From: DASWHK01 sp036398215
Lineage (GTDB): Bacteria; Acidobacteriota; UBA890
DNA length: 20,845 nucleotides
Direction: 5' to 3'
Assembly (NCBI GenBank): GCA_036398215.1
Contig: DASWHK010000102.1
Span: forward strand, 1-20,845
In this document: positions 1 through 9,005 of the stretch, piece by piece
Numbering within the stretch: the stretch's first letter is position 1
How the letters are laid out: every line of letters begins with the position of its first letter
Made by a program: the position numbers and the translations under genes
The notes under the pieces: model-generated
The model's input: only the letters and a program-made list of their open reading frames with translations
Told to the model about the DNA's origin: nothing
Databases searched by the model: none

Positions 1-1891
<1,891 letters not shown>

Positions 1892-2263
1892 GGCTGGCAC
1901 CGGCAGGTCAGGGCACGCCGACGATAACGAATTGCTTCCCGGCACTTCAACCGGAGTCGTCGGTGCCGGCGGGAAACGTCGACCAGATCGCCGCAGCGGA
2001 TCGCGCCCGGGCGGACGGATCAGCTCACCGTCGGCGACCCCGACAATCGTCCAGCGCCCGCGGCCATCGGGGGAAGGGCTGCACGACGGTCCAGGGGGAA
2101 GCGCGGGAGATCGGACGGCGACACGGGAACCTCCTGCTCGACGCAGTAGGCGCCGAGCGGAATCGTTCCATCCAAAGTCCACCATGCTAGCGCCATGGCA
2201 GATGTGGTGAAAGCGGGCCGGCCTCCGGTGCAGCAGTGGATGAACGATCGAACCGAGCGTCGA
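1892..2263. other. 372-bp intergenic region, possible eroded short ORF
   Basis: This stretch separates the kinase start from the 3' end of the HTH gene. The only readable ORF is a 58-codon minus-strand frame (2020-2196) beginning MALAWWTLDGTIPLGAY. After residue ~49 a neighbouring frame reads GRWTIVGVADGELIRPP, which looks more protein-like, so this could be a frameshifted gene remnant. No ribosome binding site or known domain supports it. The kinase promoter should lie here, but I could not pick a convincing -35/-10 pair. Confidence 0.2.
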
Positions 2264-2809
2264 TCAGCCGACGAGCGCGCGGATTCGGCGTCGTTCGGCC
2301 ACGTCCAGCTTGCCCTCCGCCCGACGGAGCTTCAGTCCGGCATTGAACGCCGCGAGGAACTCGGACGCGGCCGGGTCACCATCCGGGAGCTTCTCCTCGA
2401 GGGCATCCCCGAACCAGGCCGCGACGTCCTGCCACCGCCACATCCGGTTGCGGTGCTTGAGATGGGTCGCGGGCGGCGGGAACCCGCCGGGGCCGCGCTC
2501 GCCGTTGATCAGCAGTCGCACGCTCTCCCGGGTCCGCCCCGCGCGTTCCGCGATCTCGGCCATGGTCACCAGATCATCCGGCTCGACGTGCACGACACGG
2601 GCTTCCGGAACCGCGCCTTCGACGGCTTCCGTGGCCTCGAAGAGGGCGTCCGCAAGGGTCTCCGCCTCACGATCGAAGTCCACGTACTGCGTCGTTCCGA
2701 TGCGGCCCACGGTAGCGTCGTCGCATTCCGCCGCGAACAGCGCGTCGATGTTTTCCTCGGCCTGCAGGTCAGCCCCTTCCACGATCAGGGTGAACTGATG
2801 AATCCTCAT
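2264..2809 (-). CDS. HTH DNA-binding protein with N-terminal alpha/beta domain
   Basis: An 181-residue protein. The start is set at ATG 2809 because a strong AAGGAGGAG lies just upstream; the longer frame to 2836 would swallow that site. The first ~95 residues look like a small ferredoxin/ACT-like domain (MRIHQFTLIVEG, then a YVDFDREAETLADAL segment). A helix-turn-helix follows (LVTMAEIAERAGRTRESVRLL), then a GERGPGGFPPP turn and a WRWQDVAAWFG segment, the pattern of MerR/AlpA-like HTH proteins common in actinobacterial and other high-GC genomes. It is likely a regulator or an antitoxin-like partner. It is divergent from the large gene at 3094, with a palindrome between them. No toxin-like gene follows it directly. 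Confidence 0.8.
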   Translation of the reverse strand: MRIHQFTLIVEGADLQAEENIDALFAAECDDATVGRIGTTQYVDFDREAETLADALFEATEAVEGAVPEARVVHVEPDDLVTMAEIAERAGRTRESVRLLINGERGPGGFPPPATHLKHRNRMWRWQDVAAWFGDALEEKLPDGDPAASEFLAAFNAGLKLRRAEGKLDVAERRRIRALVG

Positions 2810-2865
2810 CGCTCCTCCTTCGCGACGTGCGGACACCGGGTCAGTGCTCGCCGGAGCTGCACGAT

Positions 2866-2881
2866 GTTGACCATTGTCAAC
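2866..2881. promoter_or_regulatory. Perfect GTTGAC-N4-GTCAAC palindrome, candidate operator
   Basis: The arms GTTGAC and GTCAAC flank CATT in the divergent region between the HTH gene (start 2809) and the large hypothetical gene (start near 3094). On the minus strand it contains TTGACA, which could serve as a -35 for the HTH gene, although no good -10 follows at 17 bp. A site bound by the HTH protein is the simplest reading, by inference from position only. Confidence 0.4.
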
Positions 2882-3093
2882 GTGCGAACGAATCCAATCA
2901 AACTCCTGTGCTCCGGGTACAAGCCAATACAGTCACTCCGCCAGCCATTTGCAAGACGATCATCCGGGGACCCGCCGCCGCGGCTGCGAAGCCGAGGCGT
3001 TTGCCGTATTGTCGCGAGGGGGTCGTTCAGGGGCATCCGCGGTTCAGGTTCCGGCCCTTGCGCCTCACGAGGAAGCGATTGGAGAGCCGAGTC

Positions 3094-4557
3094 TTGACAC
3101 GGGACGTTCGACAAGGGGACGACGGCGGGCCGGTGGCGGAAGCCCCGGAACTGGTGTCCTTCGAGGGTGCCGACGCCGCTGCCGTCGAGGCGTTGCTACG
3201 CGCCTTCTTGGTTCTGGCGAAGGCGCTCCCGGAGGAGGCGGATGCCGCTCTGCCGCTCGAGTGGTGCGGCTGCGCGGACGAGCGCACCGCGGCGTTGTCC
3301 CGGCTGCTGGAGCCGCTGGCGGGGCACCTCGTATGGCGAGCGACGGGGCGACGCTCGAAGTCCGGATCGGAGGGCCGCGAGCAAGGATGGGCGACACGCC
3401 TGCTGCGGCTCGCCGATCCCGACGATCGACCGTCGGACGAGGACGTCGAGGCCGTGACGGCGGAGGTCGAGGAGCTGTCCGCGGCGCTGGCCGGGGAGCT
3501 CGGCGTCCCCGCACCGGCAACGATCAGTGTCTCCAAGGGACAGCGGGCCTCCGACGTTGCCGGCGAGCTTGTCCGCGAGCGGGGCCTGGAGGCGGGGCTG
3601 GACCTCTTCCTCGTCCGCCACCCCGACGGTGCACCGGGGGTCGCGTGGACGCCGATTGCCGCGCACAGGGCGCTGGTCTGGTCGATGGGCCGCCTCTTCG
3701 ATCGCATCGAGTCGATGCTGCACGGCGACTGGATCCTGGGCGCCGAGCGCCACGCCGCGACCTGGTACTTTTCGCGCTGGAGCGGCACGAAGGGCGGCGC
3801 CGCAGCGTTCGCGCGGGACGTGCGCGAGCAGGAGTTCGCCCTCGTCGATCGGCCGCTCGTGACCTGCGGTGCAACGGCGCTGGAGCTCTTCATCGAAGAC
3901 GAGCGCTTCGACGACGTACCGGAGCTCCAGCGCCAGCTCGCGGACATGCTGGGCCGCTCGGTCCTCGGCGTGTTCACCGTCCGTGATCGGCGCGGCGAAA
4001 ACGTCGTCTTCGAGGGCGGCGGAAGCCATCGCACCTATCAAGTGCTCGAGCACAGTCCCGAGATCGACTATGACGTGGGCTACGTCGGCCTCGGGCGGCT
4101 GATCCCCTACGATGGGCGTTACCTGCGCTCGCCCGGCATGGCCCTGCTGGGCATGCACGATCCGGGCTTCGCGGACGATCTGGCGGCAAGCATGATCGAA
4201 GCCGTCGCCGATGCGCCCCCGCCGGTTTTGATCGAAGGCGTCGTCGCGGCGCTCGCCGAAGGAGAGAAGGTACCGAGGAGCTTGCCGCCGGCGCCCTCTC
4301 GGAGCGCCGCCGGGGACATGTTCCGCGACTTCACCGCGGCGCTCGACGAGCTCGGACTGGGAACCGAGCTGACGGACGAGAACGTCCCGGACGACCTGGC
4401 GGACGGCGACATGGCCGGGTACCGCCAGTATCGCCTCGACCAGACGCTGGTGGAATGGCTGTCGGCGCTCGGCAAGCAATCGCGCCGCCCCAAGCGTCAC
4501 CCGCGCCGCAAGCGGAAGCGGCCGAGGAAGCGGAGACGCTCGCGGAAGCGGAGCTGA
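3094..4557 (+). CDS. Large hypothetical protein with strongly basic C-terminal tail
   Basis: I do not recognise this family. The frame is open from 2827, but the first ~90 codons look non-coding. TTG at 3094 is preferred because GGAGAG lies 7 nt upstream, giving 487 residues. It looks soluble: no signal peptide or membrane segment. Visible blocks are an acidic N-terminus, a segment around GVAWTPIAAHRALVWSMGRLF, an aromatic stretch HAATWYFSRWSGTKGG, and a central region rich in D/E with FEGGGSHRTYQVLEHSPEIDYDVGYVGL (quoted in parts: FEGGGSHRTYQV, then EIDYDVGYVGL). The last ~27 residues are almost all Arg/Lys, which may be real or the result of a one-base frameshift (see findings). It is the only large plus-strand gene in the window and is divergent from the HTH gene, which may control it. 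Confidence 0.72.
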   Translation: MTRDVRQGDDGGPVAEAPELVSFEGADAAAVEALLRAFLVLAKALPEEADAALPLEWCGCADERTAALSRLLEPLAGHLVWRATGRRSKSGSEGREQGWATRLLRLADPDDRPSDEDVEAVTAEVEELSAALAGELGVPAPATISVSKGQRASDVAGELVRERGLEAGLDLFLVRHPDGAPGVAWTPIAAHRALVWSMGRLFDRIESMLHGDWILGAERHAATWYFSRWSGTKGGAAAFARDVREQEFALVDRPLVTCGATALELFIEDERFDDVPELQRQLADMLGRSVLGVFTVRDRRGENVVFEGGGSHRTYQVLEHSPEIDYDVGYVGLGRLIPYDGRYLRSPGMALLGMHDPGFADDLAASMIEAVADAPPPVLIEGVVAALAEGEKVPRSLPPAPSRSAAGDMFRDFTAALDELGLGTELTDENVPDDLADGDMAGYRQYRLDQTLVEWLSALGKQSRRPKRHPRRKRKRPRKRRRSRKRS

Positions 4558-4561
4558 AACC

Positions 4562-4666
4562 AAGCATGCCTTCGTGCGCAGGATCCTCGACCACCTGAAC
4601 ATATCTCCGCAGCGCCCCGAGCCTTTCGCTCACACGCCGCCGCTTCAGGACGAGCTGCTGCCGGCA
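4562..4666 (+). mobile_element. Fragment resembling the C-terminus of an IS91-type (Y2) transposase
   Basis: One frame reads KHAFVRRILDHLNIS followed by PFAHTPPLQDELLPA, about 35 residues. In IS91-like transposases the C-terminal zinc-finger region is followed by a similar VIRRILxHLG segment and a proline-rich tail, and I assign it by that recalled resemblance. No upstream transposase domain is in frame: the preceding bases belong to the hypothetical gene. It is therefore a remnant and not an active element. It lies directly beside the broken 3' end of the nucleotidyltransferase-like gene on the other strand. Confidence 0.42.
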
Positions 4667-4690
4667 CGATCGAGCAGCGCGACGGGGCGG

Positions 4691-4882
4691 TCAACGACGA
4701 TCCATCAGGATCTTCAAGGTGATCCGCGCGTCCTCTGCGTTCGGCAGGCGCGACCAGGCAGGATGGAGAAAGACCATCTGAGCGCCGATGAGGGTCCAGC
4801 CTTCGGGATGTTCGGCGGCGAGTTCCAACAGAGCCTTCCAGAGCTCACGAACGCGTGGGTCCTGATCAGGGATGAGGATCAA
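4691..4882 (-). pseudogene. Truncated nucleotidyltransferase-like gene (AbiEii-type partner)
   Basis: A 63-residue frame whose ATG overlaps the upstream gene's stop (ATGA), so it is translationally coupled. The segment EGWTLIGAQMVFLH resembles the start of nucleotidyltransferase-fold proteins (W-x-L-I/V-G-x-x-M-V-x-L-H), where a T-x-D-x-D-hhhD motif should follow. Here the sequence reads RITLKILMD and then stops, so the metal-binding aspartates are not complete and the usual ~200 further residues are absent. It ends 25 bp from the transposase-like remnant, consistent with truncation by a mobile element. Family assignment rests on a short match and is moderate. Confidence 0.5.
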
Positions 4883-5586
4883 CGGTCGGACCTTTGCCAG
4901 GCGGAATGGAGCACGGCCAGGAGCTCGCGACCCGCGCGGCGACTCTTTTCATCGCCTGCTTCGAAGAGATCGAGCGCGGCTACGGCCGGCCCCATCGCGT
5001 TGTTCGCACAACTCCGGATCCAATTCGAGTGCGCAACATGGAGAAACACGTTGGGATTTCGGCTGGCCTCGAGATTGTTGTCATCCACGACCTCTTCGAG
5101 ATCCTCGTTTGCTACATAGGCCTCGAATTGGTTGGGGGCAACGATTTCGATCTCGTGTTCGGCCGCCACGCTCACTCCACTGGGAAACAGCCTCGGGTCT
5201 TCTCGTAGCTTGGGAAGCAGCGCGGGGTGCGCTCTCAGTTGCTTCTGCAACGCTCGCTTCCAGAGGCGGGGCGCGAGCTTCTCGATCCCGTCCTCTCGCA
5301 AGCGACGACGGAGGCGCGAGAGCTCCCACTTGCTAACCCAATCGGGTTCCCTTCCTTCGCTCAGGCAGATCAAAGCCCACGCGTTGGCTTCGCTGAATGG
5401 GCGGCCATCCGCCGGAGGTTGAGATCGCCGGTTTTCGACGCCTTGGCGATCGACAAGCCAACGTCCACCGACCTTTTGAGCTTCGAGCCGTCCTTGTGCG
5501 ATCATTGCGCGGACTCTCGATGGATGAACATCGAGCAAGTCTGCAGCTTGGGGCACCGGGATCCTGCTGGATTCGAGGCGTTCCAT
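4879..5586 (-). CDS. Excisionase-like HTH protein, putative antitoxin/regulator of a toxin-type pair
   Basis: A 235-residue protein from ATG 5586; a TTG at 5610 is possible but lies only ~17 nt from the predicted transcription start and lacks a ribosome site. The N-terminus is a helix-turn-helix of the excisionase/MerR-like kind: IPVPQAADLLDVHPSRVRAM, then GRLEAQKVGGRWLV. The rest is an alpha-helical, Arg-rich middle (WELSRLRRRLREDGIEKLAPRL) and a C-terminal domain with FEAYVANEDLEEVVDD and a final helix. The same two-domain layout is found in high-GC bacteria upstream of nucleotidyltransferase-fold partners, as here by ATGA overlap. The partner is truncated, so this gene is probably a stranded antitoxin or regulator. 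Three repeats upstream suggest autoregulation. Confidence 0.74.
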   Translation of the reverse strand: MERLESSRIPVPQAADLLDVHPSRVRAMIAQGRLEAQKVGGRWLVDRQGVENRRSQPPADGRPFSEANAWALICLSEGREPDWVSKWELSRLRRRLREDGIEKLAPRLWKRALQKQLRAHPALLPKLREDPRLFPSGVSVAAEHEIEIVAPNQFEAYVANEDLEEVVDDNNLEASRNPNVFLHVAHSNWIRSCANNAMGPAVAALDLFEAGDEKSRRAGRELLAVLHSAWQRSDR

Positions 5587-5624
5587 CTCGCTCGCTCGCG
5601 AAGGGAACAAGAAATGCGAGGATT

Positions 5625-5698
5625 GTTAACATAACTATATCAGCTACGAGATGGTTGGCACAACTATATTGTTCCAATGCTAGTTGACACAACTATCT
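5625..5698. repeat. Three 16-bp operator-like repeats with a 29-bp period
   Basis: Copies begin at 5625, 5654 and 5683: GTTAACATAACTATAT, GTTGGCACAACTATAT and GTTGACACAACTATCT. Each starts with a small palindrome (GTTA-ACA-TAAC in the first, GTTG-N3-CAAC in the other two), so both arms changed together. They cover the promoter of the HTH gene at 4879-5586 and are most simply its own binding sites. Confidence 0.75.
5634..5663 (-). promoter_or_regulatory. Promoter of the HTH gene, embedded in the repeats
   Basis: On the minus strand TTGTGC (5658-5663) and TATAGT (5634-5639) are separated by 18 bp. The same TTGTGT-N18-TATAGT spacing recurs one repeat upstream, because the -35 and -10 elements are part of the 29-bp repeat unit. 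Transcription would begin near 5627, ~40 nt before ATG 5586. Binding of a repressor to the repeats would occlude both elements. Confidence 0.5.
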
Positions 5699-5712
5699 TT
5701 ATGCCTGCAAGA

Positions 5713-5733
5713 GCCGACTGCCTCTCCGTCGGC
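5713..5733 (-). terminator. Hairpin after the ADOP permease gene, weak terminator candidate
   Basis: Arms GCCGAC and GTCGGC enclose a 9-nt loop, starting 7 nt past the permease stop codon. No T-run follows, so intrinsic termination is uncertain. Confidence 0.28.
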
Positions 5734-5739
5734 GTGAGC

Positions 5740-8382
5740 TCACCCCACCCGCATCGCCTCCACCGCGTTGACGCGGCTGGCGCGCCAGGCCGGCACCAGC
5801 GCCGCGAGCGTGGCGATGGCCAGTAGGGCGACGGGCGCGGCCGTGAAGGCGATGGGGTCCGTCGTCGTGATGCCGTAGACGAAGCTGTCCAGGAAGCGCG
5901 AGAGCAGCCAGGCGCCCGCGAGCCCCGGTACCGTACCGGCGAGGGCGAGGACCAATCCCTCCGCCACCACCCCGCCGATCACGCGGCCGGGGTTCGCCCC
6001 CAGCGCCAGGCGGATGCCGATCTCGCGGGTGCGGCGGGCGACGCCGAAGGCGATGACCCCATAGACGCCCACCGCGGCGAGGCACAGGGCCACCAGGCCG
6101 AAGGTGGTGATCAGCGCCGTACGGGTGCGGCGCGGCGCGATGGCGCCGGCGATCACCTCCTCCATCGTGCGCACGTTGTAAACCGCCTGCCCGGGGGCGA
6201 CGGCGTGTACGGCCTGCTGCAGCACGCCGGTCAGCTCCGCCGCCGGGATACGGCCCCGTGCGACCAGCGCTGCATTGTCGTAAGGAGCATCCAGCAGTGA
6301 GTAGTAGGCCTGCGGAATGACCGCTTCGTCGAGCGACCCCGGACGGACGTTCGACACCACCCCAACGACCTCCCAGACCATGTCGTTGGGCATTTGCAGC
6401 CGCGCGCCGATCGGGCTTTGTCCCGGCCAATAGACATCGGCAAGCATCTCGTTGATCGCCACCTCGCCGACCTCGGTGCCGGCCGGCCGGGGGCCTGGCG
6501 GACGGCCCTCCAGGATGCAGATTCCCATGGCGCGAAAGTAGTCGGGCGTGACGCGGAGTTCCTGCGCGGCACGCCAGCGCTCGCGCTCGGGCATGAGACC
6601 CTCGGGATAGACCCACAAGGCGCGGGGTGCCACACCGCGCAGCGGCAGCTCGTTGATGGCAGCGACGGCCTCGACCACGGGGTTGCGCCGCAGCCGGTCC
6701 TGAAGCGCCTCGTAGAACTGTCGCCGATCCGCGGCCGTCGGGTAGTCCGCCTCGGCCAGCGTCAGCTCGAGCGTGGCGATCCCCTGTGGCTGCACCCCCG
6801 ATTCGGTCGACAGTAGCCTATGCAGGCTGCGGAGCATCAGCGAGGCGCCGATCAGCAGCATCAGGGCCAGCGCCACCTCGGCGACGACGAAAATCCGGCG
6901 CAGGCGCGACGTTGCGTTGTCTCCACCGGAGCCTCCACCCCCGCCCTCGAGCGCGCCGACGGCGCGGGTGCGGCGCGCGGCGAGGGCCGGCCAGAGGCCG
7001 AACGCGAGCCCGGCGGTCACGGCAACGGCCAGCGCGAAGCCCAGCACCCGCGTATCGACGCGGATGGGCGCGGCGCCCGACAGGGCGCTCGGCACCAGCG
7101 TGTCGAGCAGTTGCGCTCCCATCACGGCGATCGCCACGCCGGCGGCCCCGCCGATGAGCGCGAGCAGGATGCTTTCGGCAAGTAGCTGGCGGATCAGGCG
7201 AAACGACGAGGCACCCAGCATCGCCCGCAGGGCGATCTCGTGCCGCCTGGCCACGGCTCGCGACAGCAGCAGGTTGGCGACGTTGGTGCAGGCGACCAGC
7301 AGCACCAGGGCGGTGGCCCCCAGCAGCACGAGCAGGGCCGAGCCGCCATCGCCGACGAGCGAGGCGTGCAGGGGGCGCACCAGCTCGGCCGGGGTTGCTT
7401 CAACGGGCCGGTCCGGCCGCTCGTCGTACGCTGCGAGCAATGCGCGCAGGCGCGCGCCCGCCTGTTCGACCGTCACACCGGACGCCAGCCGCGCCACCAG
7501 TCGCTTCGGAATGGACCCTCGAAAGGCATCGAACAAGTCCGGCGTCCATGGCACCGACATCGGTACCCACACTTCCGCCTCGTCCGGGAAGGCGAAACCG
7601 CGCGGCATCACGCCGACAACCTCGTGCGTGTGTCCGTGCAGCATGATCGTTCGCCCTGCGATGTCGAGGTCCGCGCCCATGGCGCCGCGCCAGAGGCCGA
7701 AGGAGACAAGCGCCACGCGGGGGGCGCCGGGTACTTCGTCGTCCGCGGTGAGGTCCCGCCCCAGGAGCGGCGGGACGCCGAGCGTGGCGAACAGGTTCGG
7801 CGTGACCACGCCCACGCGGATGCGTCGCGGCGTGCCGAGCCCACTGAGATTCATCCCCCCGGGGGCGTAGGCCGCGACGTGGGTGAAGGTGTCGGTAAGC
7901 GCGCGGACGTCGGTGATATGGGGGCGGTCCGTCGGGCGCTCCTCGCCCTGCCAGGGAATGTTGACCTTATCGAGCTCGACCAGCCGATCGGGCTCCGCGA
8001 ACGGCAGCGGCCGCAGCAGCGCAGCGTCGACCGCGCTGAACACCGCCGTGGTGGCGCCCACGCCGACGCCGATCGTCAGCACCGCGACAGCCGCGAAGCC
8101 CGGGTTGCGCGCCAGCCCGCGCAGCGCCACCCGCAGGTCCCGTCCGAGGTCGCCGGCAAGGGGCGCTCCCCGGCCGTCGCGCATCGCCTCACGGTGACCG
8201 TCGAGGCCGCCGAACGCGATCAGCGCACGCCGCCGCGCTGCGGCCGGCGTCATGCCGGCGCGGAGGTTCTTGTCGATCTCCATCTCCAGGTGGAAGTGGA
8301 ACTCTTCCTCCATGCGCGCTTCCGCGGCACGCGGCCGGAGGATGGCCGACAATCGTGCTCTCACGCCCTTCATGCGGCTCAT
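5740..8382 (-). CDS. ADOP-type ABC permease (MacB/FtsX duplicated permease)
   Basis: An 880-residue inner-membrane protein; start ATG 8382 has GAGGAG 7 nt upstream. Order: a ~75-residue cytoplasmic prefix (EARMEEEFHFHLEMEIDKNL, then a RALIAFGGLDGHREAMRD segment) characteristic of the ADOP family; a first membrane helix (AAVAVLTIGVGVGATTAVFS) followed by the MacB periplasmic core domain; an FtsX domain with three helices at ~347-430 (ACTNVANLLLSRAVARRHEI); a second periplasmic domain; and a second FtsX domain at ~757-870 (RRTREIGIRLALGANPGRVI). It has no ATPase domain and none is adjacent, as usual in this class. The substrate is unknown: efflux or envelope stress roles are suggested by family. 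It is transcribed with the PadR gene just upstream. Confidence 0.95.
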   Translation of the reverse strand: MSRMKGVRARLSAILRPRAAEARMEEEFHFHLEMEIDKNLRAGMTPAAARRRALIAFGGLDGHREAMRDGRGAPLAGDLGRDLRVALRGLARNPGFAAVAVLTIGVGVGATTAVFSAVDAALLRPLPFAEPDRLVELDKVNIPWQGEERPTDRPHITDVRALTDTFTHVAAYAPGGMNLSGLGTPRRIRVGVVTPNLFATLGVPPLLGRDLTADDEVPGAPRVALVSFGLWRGAMGADLDIAGRTIMLHGHTHEVVGVMPRGFAFPDEAEVWVPMSVPWTPDLFDAFRGSIPKRLVARLASGVTVEQAGARLRALLAAYDERPDRPVEATPAELVRPLHASLVGDGGSALLVLLGATALVLLVACTNVANLLLSRAVARRHEIALRAMLGASSFRLIRQLLAESILLALIGGAAGVAIAVMGAQLLDTLVPSALSGAAPIRVDTRVLGFALAVAVTAGLAFGLWPALAARRTRAVGALEGGGGGSGGDNATSRLRRIFVVAEVALALMLLIGASLMLRSLHRLLSTESGVQPQGIATLELTLAEADYPTAADRRQFYEALQDRLRRNPVVEAVAAINELPLRGVAPRALWVYPEGLMPERERWRAAQELRVTPDYFRAMGICILEGRPPGPRPAGTEVGEVAINEMLADVYWPGQSPIGARLQMPNDMVWEVVGVVSNVRPGSLDEAVIPQAYYSLLDAPYDNAALVARGRIPAAELTGVLQQAVHAVAPGQAVYNVRTMEEVIAGAIAPRRTRTALITTFGLVALCLAAVGVYGVIAFGVARRTREIGIRLALGANPGRVIGGVVAEGLVLALAGTVPGLAGAWLLSRFLDSFVYGITTTDPIAFTAAPVALLAIATLAALVPAWRASRVNAVEAMRVG

Positions 8383-8395
8383 CGCGACGCTCCTC

Positions 8396-8491
8396 GTTCA
8401 GATCATCTCGTTCAGGTCGTCATCTCGTTCAGCTCGTCATCTTGTTCAGGTCGTCATCTTGTTCAGGTCGTCATCTCGTTCAGCTCGTCTC
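8396..8491. repeat. 17-bp tandem repeat between padR and the permease gene
   Basis: Four full 17-bp units (8410-8477, consensus GTTCAGSTCGTCATCTY) are flanked by two 14-bp shortened units at 8396-8409 and 8478-8491. The right-hand unit includes the last codons and the TGA of padR. Read on the minus strand, each full unit contains ATG-ACG-ASC-TGA, a three-codon minicistron. The array fills most of the padR-permease gap. Confidence 0.9.
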
Positions 8492-8815
8492 GAGGACGAC
8501 CTCGACCGCGGCGGCGAAGCGCCGCCAGCTCTCGGTCTCCTGCTCCAGCGCCCGCCGCCCGGCCCTGGTCAACGAGTAGTAGCGGGCGCGACGGTTGCTT
8601 TCCGAGGGCCCCCACTCGCTCGCGATCAGCCCCGCGTGCTCGAGGCGCTGGAGCGCGGGATACAGCGAGCCCTGCTGGACCAGCAGCTCACCGGCGGAGA
8701 TCTGCTCGATGCGCTGCCCTATCCCCCAACCGTGCGTCGGCTCGAGCGCCAGCGTCTTGAGCACGAGCAGGTCGATGGTGCCGCGCAACACTTCCGAACG
8801 GGACTCACGAACCAT
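8480..8815 (-). CDS. PadR-family transcriptional regulator
   Basis: A 111-residue winged-helix protein. ATG 8815 (MVRESRSEVLRGTIDLLVL) is the family's usual beginning; the open frame to 8935 adds low-quality sequence. Signatures are GTIDLLVLKTLALEPTHGWG in helix 1-2, the recognition region LLVQQGSLYPALQRLEHAGL, and the wing WGPSESNRRARYYSLT, followed by a C-terminal dimerisation helix. This is the short PadR subclass that typically sits beside ADOP permeases. The permease gene starts ~100 bp downstream in the same direction, so the two are likely co-transcribed. The ribosome site GAAGG lies in a duplicated 14-bp segment, and a promoter with 11-bp repeats lies ~200 bp upstream. Confidence 0.93.
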   Translation of the reverse strand: MVRESRSEVLRGTIDLLVLKTLALEPTHGWGIGQRIEQISAGELLVQQGSLYPALQRLEHAGLIASEWGPSESNRRARYYSLTRAGRRALEQETESWRRFAAAVEVVLETS

Positions 8816-8817
8816 GA

Positions 8818-8845
8818 TGCCGTACCTTCGTTGCCGTACCTTCGT
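8818..8845. repeat. Perfect 14-bp tandem duplication carrying the padR ribosome binding site
   Basis: TGCCGTACCTTCGT occurs twice head to tail (8818-8831 and 8832-8845), directly before ATG 8815. On the minus strand each copy contains GAAGG; the near copy lies at working distance from the start. Confidence 0.85.
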
Positions 8846-8852
8846 GTCGGGG

Positions 8853-8918
8853 TGCGTCCCGGTCGTCGAGCTCAACCGCGCCGTCGCGGTGGCCATGCGC
8901 GACGGCCCGCCCGCCTGC
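8853..8918 (+). pseudogene. Fossil fragment of an ECF sigma factor (DUF6596-type C-terminus)
   Basis: The plus strand reads CVPVVELNRAVAVAMRDGPP, matching the very conserved PVVxLNRAVAVAxxxGP motif of the C-terminal domain in long ECF sigma factors. The surrounding frame carries no sigma-2 or sigma-4 domain and loses resemblance after the motif. It lies antisense to the predicted padR leader, so it is a remnant and not a gene. Confidence 0.5.
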
Positions 8919-9005
8919 GTCGCCCGCGGCCGCAACAGCGAGCCACGCTATCGCCGTCTCGCGTCGGCAGGGCGCTACCGAGCTCATGGACGGCGACTTC
9001 TTGAT

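Noticed and set aside
3092..3098. TTGACA-like sequence at the proposed start of the large gene as a promoter -35
   Set aside because: No -10 follows at suitable distance, and the bases fit better as a TTG start codon with GGAGAG upstream.
3196..4602. 468-codon minus-strand frame opposite the large hypothetical gene
   Set aside because: It is a high-GC antisense shadow: low-complexity, no ribosome site, and the plus strand has better codon bias and protein-like content.
5734..5743. GTGAGCTCAC palindrome across the permease stop codon
   Set aside because: A 10-bp palindrome without loop or context is common in GC-rich DNA and overlaps coding sequence.
8396..8491. Short regular repeats as a CRISPR array
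   Set aside because: The 17-bp units are directly contiguous with no unique spacers and no cas genes are present.
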